From: Asparagopsis taxiformis
Taxonomy: Eukaryota > Rhodophyta > Florideophyceae > Bonnemaisoniales > Bonnemaisoniaceae
DNA: 18,272 bases
Direction: 5' to 3'
Assembly: GCA_030407315.1 (NCBI GenBank)
Contig: JALQPE010002779.1
Span: 1-18,272, forward strand
Below are positions 7,740-16,934 of the stretch, in pieces. The notes under the pieces were generated by a model. That model had not been told where the DNA came from, searched no databases, and worked only from the letters and a program-made list of their open reading frames with translations. Position 1 is the first letter of the stretch. Every line of letters starts with the position of its first letter. A program made the translations under genes and the position numbers.

Positions 7740-9165
7740 CTGCCATTCCTGCTTCACCACTCCTGCATCACATACACAACATCAACCCCAACAGTCAGAT
7801 TCAAAAGCAACGCTTACCACGCCAGATATCTTAGAAAATCCCTTACTTACCTCTCATCCATCCTACACACAATACAAACCATGATCCAAAAACCTTGCAA
7901 TGAATAATCAAAGTCAGCAGTCCATATCTTCGCAAAACAAGTCTTGGCGCTCAATGAAACTTACCTTCTGTCATCACCATTCCAGCATCACCTGCATAAA
8001 ATCGAAATCAACCACAACAGTCGGACTCAAAACCCACATGTCCCTCTCAGCATACTCTCAAAACTTCCGCACTTTCCTTCGCTCGACACAATACGCACCA
8101 TGACTGGATAAGCTTCCAATGAATAAATATCGCATTAACTGCAATAGTCAGATTCGAAACAAACACTTCTCTCGATGCATACCCTCAGAACTCACTTACT
8201 CTCGTTTCATTCTACACACAATACATACCAAAAGTCGAAAATCTCACAACCAACAAATGAAGTCAACATTCCGCATCTTCGCACCACCGGACTGCGCGCT
8301 AAATGCAACTTACCTTCCGTCATCACCATTCCTGCATCACCTACAAAAAATCGAAATCAACAACAACAGTCGGACTGAAAACCCATGCTTCCCTCGCTGC
8401 ATACCCTCAGAACTCACTTACCCTCGTTGTATCCTGCACACAATAGAAACCATAAGTCAAAAATTGTACAAAAAAATGTAGTCAGCATTCCATATCTTCG
8501 CGCAACTTAACTAGGCGCTCAATGTAACTTACCTTCCGTCATCACCATTCCAGAATCACCTACACAAAATCAACATCAACCACAGCAGTCAGACTCAAAA
8601 CCCACATTCCACTCACTGCACCCCTCAAATGCTCACCTACCTCCTTTCCACCCTTCAGCAAATATGCACCATGACTCACTAAGCTCCCAATAAATAAATA
8701 TTGCATAAAAGACGACAGTCACATTTAAAACAAACACTTCCCTCGCTTCATACCCTCAGGACGCACTTAACCTCTTCATCTCGTTGCATCATACAAACAA
8801 TACAACCAATAATTCACAAATCGTGCAACGAAAAAATGTAGTCAGCATTCCATTTCATCGCGAAACCCGTCTTTCAGCTCAATGAAACTTACCTTACTTC
8901 ATCACTATTCCTGCACCACCTATACAACATCAAAATGAACCAGAACAGTCAGACTAAAAACCCATGCATCCCTTATTGCACACCCGCGAGACTCACTTAC
9001 TTACCTGCCTCCCATGGTTCACAACATGCAAACCATGACTCACGAAGCTTCTAATGAATCAATATCGCATCAACGACAACAGTACGACTCAAAACACACG
9101 CTTCCCTCGCTGCATACTCTCCAAACTGGCATACTCACCGTCGTTCTATCCTCTACACCAAACAA
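7740..9165 (-). repeat. Complex tandem array with alternating 27-bp and 12-bp splice-flanked blocks
   Basis: The array is built from diverged sub-repeats of about 110-125 bp, with longer composite units of about 220 and 350 bp (the motif TCATCACCATTCC recurs near 7971, 8320 and 8540, with a variant at 8901). Read on the minus strand, 27-bp blocks at 7965-7991, 8314-8340, 8533-8559 and 8893-8919 and 12-bp blocks at 7851-7862, 8200-8211, 8422-8433, 8641-8652 and 9139-9150 alternate strictly. Each is preceded by an AG, mostly as TGTAG, TGCAG or TATAG, and is followed by a donor-like GTAAGT, GTAGGT or GTGAGT. Intervals are 81-240 bases. The blocks are multiples of three, but some carry stop codons in the otherwise open frame. 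It may be a decayed micro-exon gene or simply a satellite that contains splice-like words. Confidence 0.75.
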
Positions 9166-9689
9166 AGGAAACACGACCAAAGAACCTCAGCCAGTGACGG
9201 CGGAGAAGTGGAATTCCACAGGTTAACCTGCGGCGTCGACTGGACAGCTTTCAACGTCAGCTTAAGTCCTGCTGTGCATACTCCATATCATCGCCGGTAT
9301 TGAGATTAATAATGGCCCAAGCCATGGTCTCTGAACTCCCGAATGATGAGATCCGGATCGAGAACATCGGAATGGTATAATCATATATATCACAATCCAT
9401 TTGCTTCCCTTAAATGATCCCTGTAATATCCACTGTAAAGCACAAACTTATTCCATGAAGTTCGCAATTAATATAATTTTATTATTTCAAATGAATTAAT
9501 TGAAAATCCATCTCCCACGGCGGTCATTCATCCTTCCAAGCGCACGTTGCCAGCAAAATGTGTGACCTAGCGGTGATGATTGATCGCTCAGGCACATTCC
9601 ACCATTGGGCTGCCAGAAGTGAGCACAAAACTGATACCCACAAAACCACGAGAACATTACAAACGAGGTCTCGAACGCACATTTGGAGT
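9166..9689. other. Unique A/T-rich region, at most weak coding signal
   Basis: Between the array and the inverted repeat there is unique sequence. A small minus-strand frame from an ATG at 9398-9400 to a TGA at 9257-9259 (47 residues, beginning MDCDIYDYTIPMF) and a nearby minus-strand stretch (about 9260-9160, containing GLKLTLKAVQSTPQVNLW) look mildly protein-like. They would lie just upstream of the 12/27-bp array on the same strand, so they could be 5' exons of the same transcript. Around 9380-9390 and 9465-9500 the sequence is very A/T-rich. No known family is recognised. Confidence 0.25.
9257..9400 (-). CDS. Small hypothetical reading frame upstream of the splice-like array
   Basis: This 47-residue frame starts at ATG (9398-9400) and ends at TGA (9257-9259). 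It reads MDCDIYDYTIPMF and later AWAIINLNTGDDMEYAQQ. There is no recognised domain, signal peptide or membrane segment. Its only support is protein-like composition and its place immediately 5' of the array on the same strand. The alternative frame through the same bases is also locally protein-like (DPDLIIREFRDHGLGHY), so the frame itself is uncertain. Confidence 0.15.
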   Translation of the reverse strand: MDCDIYDYTIPMFSIRISSFGSSETMAWAIINLNTGDDMEYAQQDLS

Positions 9690-9877
9690 ACAATATAAAT
9701 ACTATACAACAAACTCTACTCGCTATCTCAGACGACGCGGCTCACAAGTGGCGTAGTCCCAATTTTCCGTAACGCCTTTCCTGATGCTTAAAAGTAAAAA
9801 ACACGTCAAAACGTATATCAGAAATGAGTGCGAGAGTTTTCTGCACAGGAGATGCTGAGCCACCAAATTGATTTTTC

Positions 9878-10345
9878 GGAAATTTTAGAATTTCTGGGCT
9901 GGCCAGCAATGCAATCGAGCTGGACATCCACCGGACGTCCATTTCAGGTTGATCGTGAGAGAGTAGGGCGGGACCATGATGAAACAAGGACCAAGACCTG
10001 TCCCTGACGTGTTGAGCCTGAAATCGACCCTTCGTAAGACGCGATTTTGGCTTACAGTTAGTGCTTACAGAAGCCAGTGATGACCCCGGTCGGGGCAGCA
10101 GCCGGTTCCTGGGGCCGTTGTGGCCAAATTAGACACCTTGATTTGAATTGAAATTTGGGCTATTCTCAAAAACATGCACATGTGAACATGTTTTTGAGAT
10201 GGGGGTGTGCCGTACGGCACTTTCGACCGCCCAAATCGATATAATTTTGCAATTTTTTTCTGACTGAAATTTTAGAATTTCTGGGCTCGCCAGCAATGCA
10301 ATTGAGCTGGACATTCACCGGACGTCCATTTCAGGTTGGTCGAGT
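9878..10345 (+). repeat. R1 repeat, partial tail plus copy 5
   Basis: An R1 tail with GGACGTCC near 9934 is followed by a unit head at about 10006, the long near-palindrome (about 10165-10198), GTGCCGTACGGCAC at 10207-10220 and a further tail with GGACGTCC at about 10320. In this copy the bases after the palindrome read TTTCGACC instead of AATCGACC, shared with copies 6-8. Confidence 0.88.
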
Positions 10346-10374
10346 ATTGCACATGGATACAGTTTTGCAGCTAT

Positions 10375-10500
10375 TTCTCAGCCCAACATTTTAGAATTTC
10401 AGGGCTGACCAGCAATGTAACCGAGCCGGACTTCCACTGGACGTCCATTTCAAGTTAGGCTAGTGCTGCACATTTGCTCGCATCGCAGCAACTAAGCAAG
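10375..10500 (+). repeat. R1 tail fragment
   Basis: A diverged 3' part of R1 only: TTTTAGAATTTCAGGGCTG, then CTTCCACTGGACGTCC and the stretch ending GCAGCAACTAAGCAAG. The same fragment is present in the right arm at about 15012-15125, so it predates the arm duplication. Confidence 0.8.
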
Positions 10501-11129
10501 TGTTGACAGCACCGAGATGCCATGCAGACAAGGGGGAATCGGCTGCAAACGGCTTCCCTGGTCGGCGGCTGGATGTCTGGATGTGAATGGCTGCAAGCAT
10601 GGAAATCTTGCTACCGCACAGCGCATACACACTGCAGCAGCACATCACTGACGCATGCGAAAGTTGGGTGCTGCAGTGCGTGGTTGTTTGTGTGTTTGTG
10701 TGTTTGTGTGTGTATGACGAACCTTGTGGTATCCCTAGGCGTGCACTGGTTCAAAAAGTTTGGACTGCCCCATCGGTCGTACTTTGGCGCATTTACATGC
10801 ATCGGAGAACGACCAAGGAGGTAGAGCAGCAATCGCTGTTGGCTGAGCGTCCAAACTGGAGGGCTTGGGGCAATGGTTCTATAGCAGTCATTTATAGGAC
10901 GCCCACCGTTGATGACTGAGATCCACGGTGGGTTTAGTATTCATGGTGTTGTCCTGCATTGGCGGACGTCGAAGACGAGTACTTCCAGTGAGCGTCCAAG
11001 GTGAACAGCTCAGCAGAGGATTATGATGTGGATGTGAAGGCATGGATGAGGCCAGCAGGAACGTTTCTGCAAGATGGGCGTGAGTGGGTAAGTGAGCGGG
11101 GAGGGGCCGCTCGGGGCGCTTGGTAGCTT
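10500..11129. other. Unique block inside the left arm, no gene recognised
   Basis: The block is repeated nearly unchanged, inverted, at about 14262-15010. It contains a short (GTTTGTGTGT) tract at 10684-10714. Reading frames exist on both strands but none has a recognisable domain, and they are interrupted differently in the two arms by the tract. No coding function is supported. Confidence 0.5.
10684..10714 (+). repeat. Short GTGTTTGTGT tract (left-arm allele of the microsatellite)
   Basis: About 31 bases of GTTTGTGTGT-type repeat correspond in position to a 180-base tract in the right arm (14647-14826). Confidence 0.9.
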
Positions 11130-11368
11130 CTGGGGCCGTTGTGGCCAAATTAGAATCAAGCCTATGTCCGGCGGACGTCCTGAATTGCTTTATTTTTTGG
11201 GCTATTCTCAAAAACATGCACATGTGAACATGTTTTTGAGATGGGGGTGTGCCGTACGGCACTTTCGACCGCCCAAATCGATGTATTTTTGCATTTTTTT
11301 TCTGACTGAAATTTTAGAATTTCTGGGCTCGCCAGCAATGCAATTGCGCTGGTCATTCACCGGACGTC
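11130..11368 (+). repeat. R1 repeat, copy 6 (internally diverged)
   Basis: The head is reduced to GGGGCCGTTGTGGCCAAATTAG and followed by a copy-specific stretch (TCAAGCCTATGTCCGGCGGA) not seen in most R1 units. The near-palindrome (about 11207-11240), GTGCCGTACGGCAC (11249-11262) and the start of the tail are present. The copy ends at the inner boundary of the inverted repeat. Confidence 0.85.
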
Positions 11369-13992
11369 CATTTCCATTTCAGATCTACTGGTTGCACTAG
11401 GCCTGAAAGTGTTTCTGGATAGGGCCGAATAACGACCTGGGCAGCACGCACTGCGTAAGATGATCTGTGTGATGCAGACTGCAAGGATTTCTATGGTGAT
11501 TCTGGCTGGGGAATGTGGTAAGCTTGATTGTTGCGTGGCTTTGTATCTCCTTGCCTGCCATTTTGCTTGGATATTTACACGAGCGATCAAACCGAAGACG
11601 CCGACTCGGCACAACTACCAACTCTCCTAGCTTCGAGTCAGCGCCATCTAATTGCAACTTGTGACACTCAAGACGAATACGTTGTGCTGATCTCTGCAAT
11701 GAAAATTGAGTTAGTGCTGCAGTTCTTTTGGTCGATGCCAATATGCAGGGATACTGTTTACACCTTTTGGGAGTCAAGAAGTTCTCAGATTGCAAATCAA
11801 ATCAGATCATGGTAGAATATCTGACTTTTCTCTCTTCCCTTCACCACATCTGCATCCGGAGCTGAGCCAAGCTGAGCTGGAGGGAACCCGGCCGCTGACC
11901 CCTGTCATTCTCATAAAAATCTTTAATGCAATACTATTCGTGTATGGTAATGTAAGTGCTAATGAAAATGTATACAAGTCTAGAATAAACGTTGCAGTGG
12001 TTCTTTGTAGCTATCGATACTTGCTAAAAATCTGTAGCTTTTGCTTCTCGCATGGACGAGTTGCAGTCTTTGTGTTTGTTTCATTTCTGCCACAAACGAG
12101 AGGCAATCAGGGTCTGTGTGCACATAGAGAATGATTTAATATATGCGCTCATTGCCGTCGTAGATACTTTTAACAATGGCCAGTACGTTTCTCTCGGCCG
12201 CCGCCGGGTACGGTCGGACTGAAAGATCGGGGAGATGTGTGGAGAGTAGTGTTTGGATAGAGACGAACGTTGTGATGGATGGAATGGTGATGATTTCATG
12301 CTGAAGCGATGGGAGATGGATGGATATGGTTGAATGAAATCTAGTATTCCGAAGGAGGCCTTTTCTCGAGGAAGAGGCATTATATTCTCACAAAGCATGT
12401 AGATACTGGTTTCCAGTTTGGTATGCTATTGTAGCTCAATTCACATCTTATCTACACGTACGTATGGAGAGAGATCCAAGTGTGCGTGGCACAAGTCCAA
12501 CGGTGAAACAACGCAGTATGAAACTACCACAGATAAGGCGGCGTACAAAATCCTCGACTCAAGGCAGCTCTCAGGCTTTCGTGAGCACCGACTTCGTTCC
12601 ACCAAGATGTTGCGGAAATATGTGCTGGTCTAACTTGATACGACCATTGGACAGTTTTGCTCTCTAAGCAATGAGCGAAAAATCAATGATTGCGCGTGTC
12701 GTCGGTACGGTCTTGTAATGTTGGCTCAACCAATAACATCTAACGTTGAGTTATCCACCCTCCGCCGTGTCGTGTCGTAAATTTGCACAGAAAATTTGTT
12801 TCAAATCTTTGCTCCAATTATCAGCTCAAATACGGCATTGATCTCCAGCTTCATCTGGACAGAAACACCGATCGCTCGATGTCTGTCTCAGATAAACCGC
12901 AGTCAAACGCCATGCGGAAAGTTTCATCGCTTCCCGTTGCGACTGAATCTGCAAACGCCACACAAAAATTTGCCCTTTCCGCGTCCGGAACGAACGCCGA
13001 CTACATGTCGTCAGGTTCCTGATCGACTGGATCGATGGAGCTTGCTCTGCAGGAGAGCAGGACAGGCGGTTTGTTATGCCTGGACAATTTCCATACCGAT
13101 CTCCCTTCTTGAGTGCAAAATTACGAGTCTAGAAATTGACCTGCATCGGCTGCTGTATCACATCTGTGCTAAGGATTGATGATACCCGTACCGCTGAGAA
13201 ATTGCAGCTCTGGTAACGTGGGGATGATGTGCTGAACACGCAGAACGCTGATCCATAACGGGACTGCTTCATAGGCATAGTACGGAATGTATTGAGACAG
13301 CCCAAGCGAATTCAGGAGGGAGCACCAGGGCAGTGCGCGGTGACTCAGCAGATACCAGTGGTGAGTGGTCTAAATGGGGCTACACACGAGTTTGTCAATG
13401 AACAGTCTAGTTTAGTTTGGAAATGTGTCGGATGGATGGTATGTTGTAAATGTCGACAGATTTGAGGAAGCGATAGAAGCAATCAGCACCGTGTAGTTGC
13501 ATCAAGGCTTTAGTGGCCATTGCTAGAGAACTTTCTCCAATGCCCTTATTGCAGGATGGGCAGAAAACCCGGCCGGTTTCGAGATTGAAGAATTCATTGC
13601 GCAGATTGAATGAATGCAATTGACGGAGAATGCAGAAGTATACAATGGTATCGTTTTGCAGGGTGACGTAGGGGAAACATGTTGGGCTTGTTGGAAATGC
13701 TGAGAGCGATGATGAGATCCAGTCGTTTCCGTCGTAGATGGCAGTGCTTATTTTCTGCACGGCTAGCTTGTCTGCTGGGCGACTGGGCGGTATTGGCGTA
13801 CGATGAAGCGGGACTGGTGGTGTTTAAATGACATTTTTTGTTTGAAGATGGATGTATGTGTGCGACTAGAATGTAGTAAGAGCATGAAAATGTTTATGTT
13901 TGATGGGCGTCGCATGTTGGGGGACTTTATGTCGTGTGGGGCAATAATGTATCAGGTATTTGAAGCAGACAGCAATCGCTTGAGCGCATATA
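11369..13992. other. 2.6-kb spacer of the inverted repeat
   Basis: This unique sequence between the arms contains no R1 copies. Apart from the minus-strand frame at 13407-13823 I find no convincing gene. Plus-strand frames at 11528-11815 and 12783-13022 have no recognisable features. A minus-strand frame at 12081-12398 is Ser/Pro-rich and also unsupported. No RNA gene is apparent. Confidence 0.5.
13407..13823 (-). CDS. Hypothetical protein fragment with a CPSC motif (partial, spacer)
   Basis: The frame is open from just after a TAA at 13824-13826 to a stop at 13407, 138 codons, but has no early ATG, so it is likely an internal or 3' exon. It reads as real protein: LAVQKISTAIYDG, TCFPYVTLQND, FFNLETGRVFCPSC and ALMQLHGADCFYRF. 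The pair C-x-x-C in FCPSC could be half of a zinc site, but no second pair follows closely. An overlapping ATG in another frame (about 13830) opens only 23 codons. Nothing else in the spacer appears to belong to the same gene. I do not recognise the family. It could be the remnant of a gene carried by, or captured between, the repeats. Confidence 0.42.
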   Translation of the reverse strand, partial: TPPVPLHRTPIPPSRPADKLAVQKISTAIYDGNDWISSSLSAFPTSPTCFPYVTLQNDTIVYFCILRQLHSFNLRNEFFNLETGRVFCPSCNKGIGESSLAMATKALMQLHGADCFYRFLKSVDIYNIPSIRHISKLN

Positions 13993-14262
13993 GACGTCCG
14001 GTGAATGACCAGCGCAATTGCATTGCTGGCGAGCCCAGAAATTCTAAAATTTCAGTCAGAAAAAAAATGCAAAAATACATCGATTTGGGCGGTCGAAAGT
14101 GCCGTACGGCACACCCCCATCTCAAAAACATGTTCACATGTGCATGTTTTTGAGAATAGCCCAAAAAATAAAGCAATTCAGGACGTCTGCCGGACATAGG
14201 CTTGATTCTAATTTGGCCACAACGGCCCCAGAAGCTACCAAGCGCCCCGAGCGGCCCCTCCC
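13993..14262 (-). repeat. R1 repeat, copy 7 (mirror of copy 6)
   Basis: This is the mirror image of copy 6, with GTGCCGTACGGCAC at 14099-14112. It differs from copy 6 by a G/A substitution in the word CCGG(C/A) near 14189 and few other bases. Confidence 0.88.
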
Positions 14263-14692
14263 CGCTCACTTACCCACTCACGCCCATCTTGCAGAAACGT
14301 TCCTGCTGGCCTCATCCATGCCTTCACATCCACATCATAATCCTCTGCTGAGCTGTTCACCTTGGACGCTCACTGGAAGTACTCGTCTTCGACGTCCGCC
14401 AATGCAGGACAACACCATGAATACTAAACCCACCGTGGATCTCAGTCATCAACGGTGGGCGTCCTATAAATGACTGCTATAGAACCATTGCCCCAAGCCC
14501 TCCAGTTTGGACGCTCAGCCAACAGTGATTGCTGCTCTACCTCCTTGGTCGTTCTCCGATGCATGTAAATGCGCCAAAGTACGACCGATGGGGCAGTCCA
14601 AACTTTTTGTACCAGTGCACGCCTAGGGATACCACAAGGTTCGTCATACACACACAAAGACACAAACACACACACAAACACACAAACACACA

Positions 14693-14753
<61 letters not shown>

Positions 14754-15011
14754 AACACACACACAAACACACACACACAAACACACAACACACACACAAA
14801 CACACAACACACACACACAAACAACCACGCACTGCAGCACCCAACTTTCGCATGCGTCAGTGATGTGCTGCTGCAGTGTGTATGCGCTGTGCGGTAGCAA
14901 GATTTCCATGCTTGCAGCCATTCACATCCAGACATCCAGCCGCCGACCAGGGAAGCCGTTTGCAGCCGATTCTCCCTTGTCTGCATGGCATCTCGGTGCT
15001 GTCAACACTTG
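14262..15011. other. Unique block inside the right arm, no gene recognised
   Basis: This is the inverted counterpart of 10500-11129, longer because of the expanded CA tract. The reading frames passing through the tract are products of the microsatellite, and none shows a domain. Confidence 0.5.
14647..14826 (+). repeat. Expanded CA/CACACAAACA microsatellite
   Basis: About 180 bases consist only of A and C apart from one G near the start, as mixed ACACAC and CACACAAACA units. The left arm has about 31 bases at the equivalent place, so this allele expanded (or the other contracted) after the arms were duplicated. Confidence 0.95.
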
Positions 15012-15171
15012 CTTAGTTGCTGCGATGCGAGCAAATGTGCAGCACTAGCCTAACTTGAAATGGACGTCCAGTAGAAGTCCGGCTCGGTTACATTGCTGGT
15101 CAGCCCTGAAATTCTAAAATGTTGGGCTGAGAAATAGCTGCAAAACTGTATCCATGTGCAATACTCGACCA
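15012..15171 (-). repeat. R1 tail fragment (right arm)
   Basis: This is the mirror of the fragment at 10345-10500, with TGGACGTCCAGTAGAAGTCC near 15061-15080 and the TTCTAAAAT word near 15113-15121. Confidence 0.8.
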
Positions 15172-15510
15172 ACCTGAAATGGACGTCCGGTGAATGTCCA
15201 GCTCAATTGCATTGCTGGCGAGCCCAGAAATTCTAAAATTTCAGTCAGAAAAAAATTGCAAAATTATATCGATTTGGGCGGTCGAAAGTGCCGTACGGCA
15301 CACCCCCATCTCAAAAACATGTTCACATGTGCATGTTTTTGAGAATAGCCCAAATTTCAATTCAAATCAAGGTGTCTAATTTGGCCACAACGGCCCCAGG
15401 AACCGGCTGCTGCCCCGGCCGGGGCCGTCACTGGCTTCTGTAAGCACCAACTGTAAGCAAAGCCACATCTCACGAAGGGTCGATTCCAGGCTCAGGCTCA
15501 ATACGCCAGG
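15172..15510 (-). repeat. R1 repeat, copy 8
   Basis: This is the mirror of copy 5 over its tail and palindromes (GTGCCGTACGGCAC at 15288-15301). Its head (about 15400-15510) is diverged from that of copy 5, for example CAAAGCCACATCTCACG where copy 5 matches CAAAATCGCGTCTTACG. Confidence 0.88.
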
Positions 15511-16010
15511 GCGAAGTTTTGGTCCTTGTTTCGACATGCTCCCACCCCACTTTCTCACGACAAACACTGCTCATCCATCATGCTGCACATGCTACGTGCA
15601 CTTCGTATGAGCAGTGGGCCCGCCTGCGTGGTTGCTGTAATGCGTAGATGTGAGCAGCATACGAACAACCCAGAATGGACGTCTGGTGGATGTCCGGCTC
15701 AATTGCATTGCTGGCGAGCCCAGAAATTCTAAAATTTCGGGCAGAAAAAAAATTGTGAAAAATCATCGATTTGGGCGGGTCGATTGTGCCGTACGGCAGA
15801 CCCCCATCTCAAAAACATGTTCACATGTGCATGTTTTTGAGAATAGCCCAAATTTCAATTCAAATCAAGGTGTCTAATTTGGCCACAACGGCCCCAGGAA
15901 CCGGCTGCCGCCCCGACCGGGGCCGTCACTGGCTTCGGTAAGCACTAACTGTAAGCCAAAATCGCGTCTTACGAAGGGTCGATTCCAGGCTTCAAGCCCA
16001 AGTTATGCTA
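15511..16010 (-). repeat. R1 repeat, copy 9 (extra unit of right arm)
   Basis: A full-length unit has its core palindrome at 15786-15799, 498 bases from that of copy 8. The palindrome reads GTGCCGTACGGCAG here, so its outermost pair is lost. This unit has no counterpart in the left arm. Confidence 0.9.
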
Positions 16011-16510
16011 GGGAGACATCTTTTTCCCTGTTTCATCATGGTCCCACCTTACATCCTCACGACAAACAACACTCACACATCACGTTACTCATATTCCGTG
16101 CACTTTGTATGAGTAGTGGCCCGCCTGCTTAGTTGCTGCAATGCATAGATGTGGGCAGCACACGAACAACCTGAATGGACGTCCGGTGGATGTCCGGCTC
16201 AATTGCATTGCTGGCGAGCCCAGAAATTCTAAAATTTCGGGCAGAAAAAAATTGTGAAAAATCATCGATTTGGGCGGGTCGATTGTGCCGTACGGCAGAC
16301 CCCCATCTCAAAAACATGTTCACATGTGCATGTTTTTGAGAATAGCCCAAATTTCAATTCAAATCAAGGTGTCTAATTTGGCCACAACGGCCCCAGGAAC
16401 CGGCTGCCGCCCCGACCGGGGTCATCACTGGCTTCTGTAAGCACCAACTGTAAGCCAAAATCGCGTCTTACGAAGGGTCGATTTCAGGCTCAACACGTCA
16501 GGGACAGGTC
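16011..16510 (-). repeat. R1 repeat, copy 10 (extra unit of right arm)
   Basis: The core palindrome is at 16285-16298, 499 bases from copy 9, with the same terminal CAG variant, so copies 9 and 10 are each other's closest relatives. The head of this copy (about 16395-16510) matches the head of left-arm copy 5 better than copy 8 does. Confidence 0.9.
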
Positions 16511-16625
16511 TTGGTCCTTGTTTCATCATGGTCCCGCCCTACTCTCTCACGATCAACCTGAAATGGACGTCCGGTGGATGTCCAGCTCGATTGCATTGCT
16601 GGCCAGCCCAGAAATTCTAAAATTT
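16511..16625 (-). repeat. R1 tail fragment at the outer end of the right arm
   Basis: This is the mirror of 9878-10005, with TGGACGTCCGGTGGATGTCC at 16564-16583 and TTCTAAAATTTCCG just after. Outside it the arms are only about 80 percent alike. Confidence 0.85.
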
Positions 16626-16810
16626 CCGAAAAATCAATTTGGTGGCCCAGCATCTCCTGTGCCGAAAATTCCCGCGCTCACTTGTGATATACGTCTAGAC
16701 GTGTTTCGCACTTGTACGCATCAGGGAAGGCGTCACGGAAGGTTGAGACTACGCTACTTGTGTACCGCGTCGTCTGAAATAGCGAGTAGTGTTTGTTGTA
16801 TAGTTGTGGA

Positions 16811-16934
16811 GTATGCGTCTGGTGGTTTGTAAAGCTTGCAGAACGGGATAGGGATGTGGGTGGCTCCATTTTATGAATACATGAATACAAATATTCAGGG
16901 TTGACGAAGCGGAAAGGCATACGCTCATACATGT
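16811..16934. other. Unique spacer
   Basis: Short unique sequence lies between the right arm and the purine-rich segment. It contains near-repeats of ATGAATAC and CATACGCTCATACATG. No gene is seen. Confidence 0.35.

Larger units (their letters stand above)
9690..11368 (+). repeat. Left arm of a long inverted repeat
   Basis: This arm matches the reverse complement of 13993-16810. From about 10030 to 11368 the match is close to 99 percent, with only isolated substitutions (for example at the words AATCGCTG, GGTTCAAAAAG and GGCGGACGTCC). From 9690 to 9860 it falls to roughly 80 percent. The inner end is sharp: identity stops after CGGACGTC at 11368. The arm carries partial and complete R1 copies at 9878-10500 and 11130-11368, and a unique 630-bp block between them. 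It lacks about 1 kb of tandem R1 units that the right arm has. Confidence 0.92.
13993..16810 (-). repeat. Right arm of the long inverted repeat
   Basis: This is the reverse complement of the left arm 9690-11368, but about 1.14 kb longer. The extra length comes from two additional tandem R1 units (about 15510-16500) and from an expanded CA-rich tract (14647-14826). Identity begins sharply at 13993 and fades beyond 16660, with recognisable similarity to about 16810 (CTACTCGCTAT and CAACAAAC words on the minus strand). Confidence 0.92.

Noticed and set aside
9496..9712. Cys-containing small minus-strand frames resembling secreted effectors.
   Set aside because: Two overlapping frames compete, neither has a convincing signal peptide, and the region is A/T-rich unique sequence without other support.
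11397..11815. Overlapping frames on both strands in the spacer near 11400-11815.
   Set aside because: Neither has a domain or clear protein character, and their overlap gives no reason to prefer one.
12081..13179. Spacer frames at 12081-12398 (minus), 12418-12667 and 12783-13179 (plus).
   Set aside because: They are short and lack domains, with competing frames in the same bases. Coding is not supported.
14442..15048. Frames of 120-160 residues full of Thr-His or Cys-Val repeats.
   Set aside because: They are translations of the CA/GT microsatellite and change with its length. The left arm lacks the repeated section.
160..16400. Recurring short reading frames in R1 copies (peptides such as SSIALLASPEILKF and HVHVFENSP).
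   Set aside because: They occur in both orientations of a non-coding repeat, start and stop at different points in each copy, and contain frame breaks. They reflect the repeat, not a protein family.
9690..16810. LTR retrotransposon with arms as LTRs.
   Set aside because: The arms are inverted, not direct, the spacer has no reverse transcriptase, integrase or protease motifs, and no primer-binding or polypurine site was recognised.
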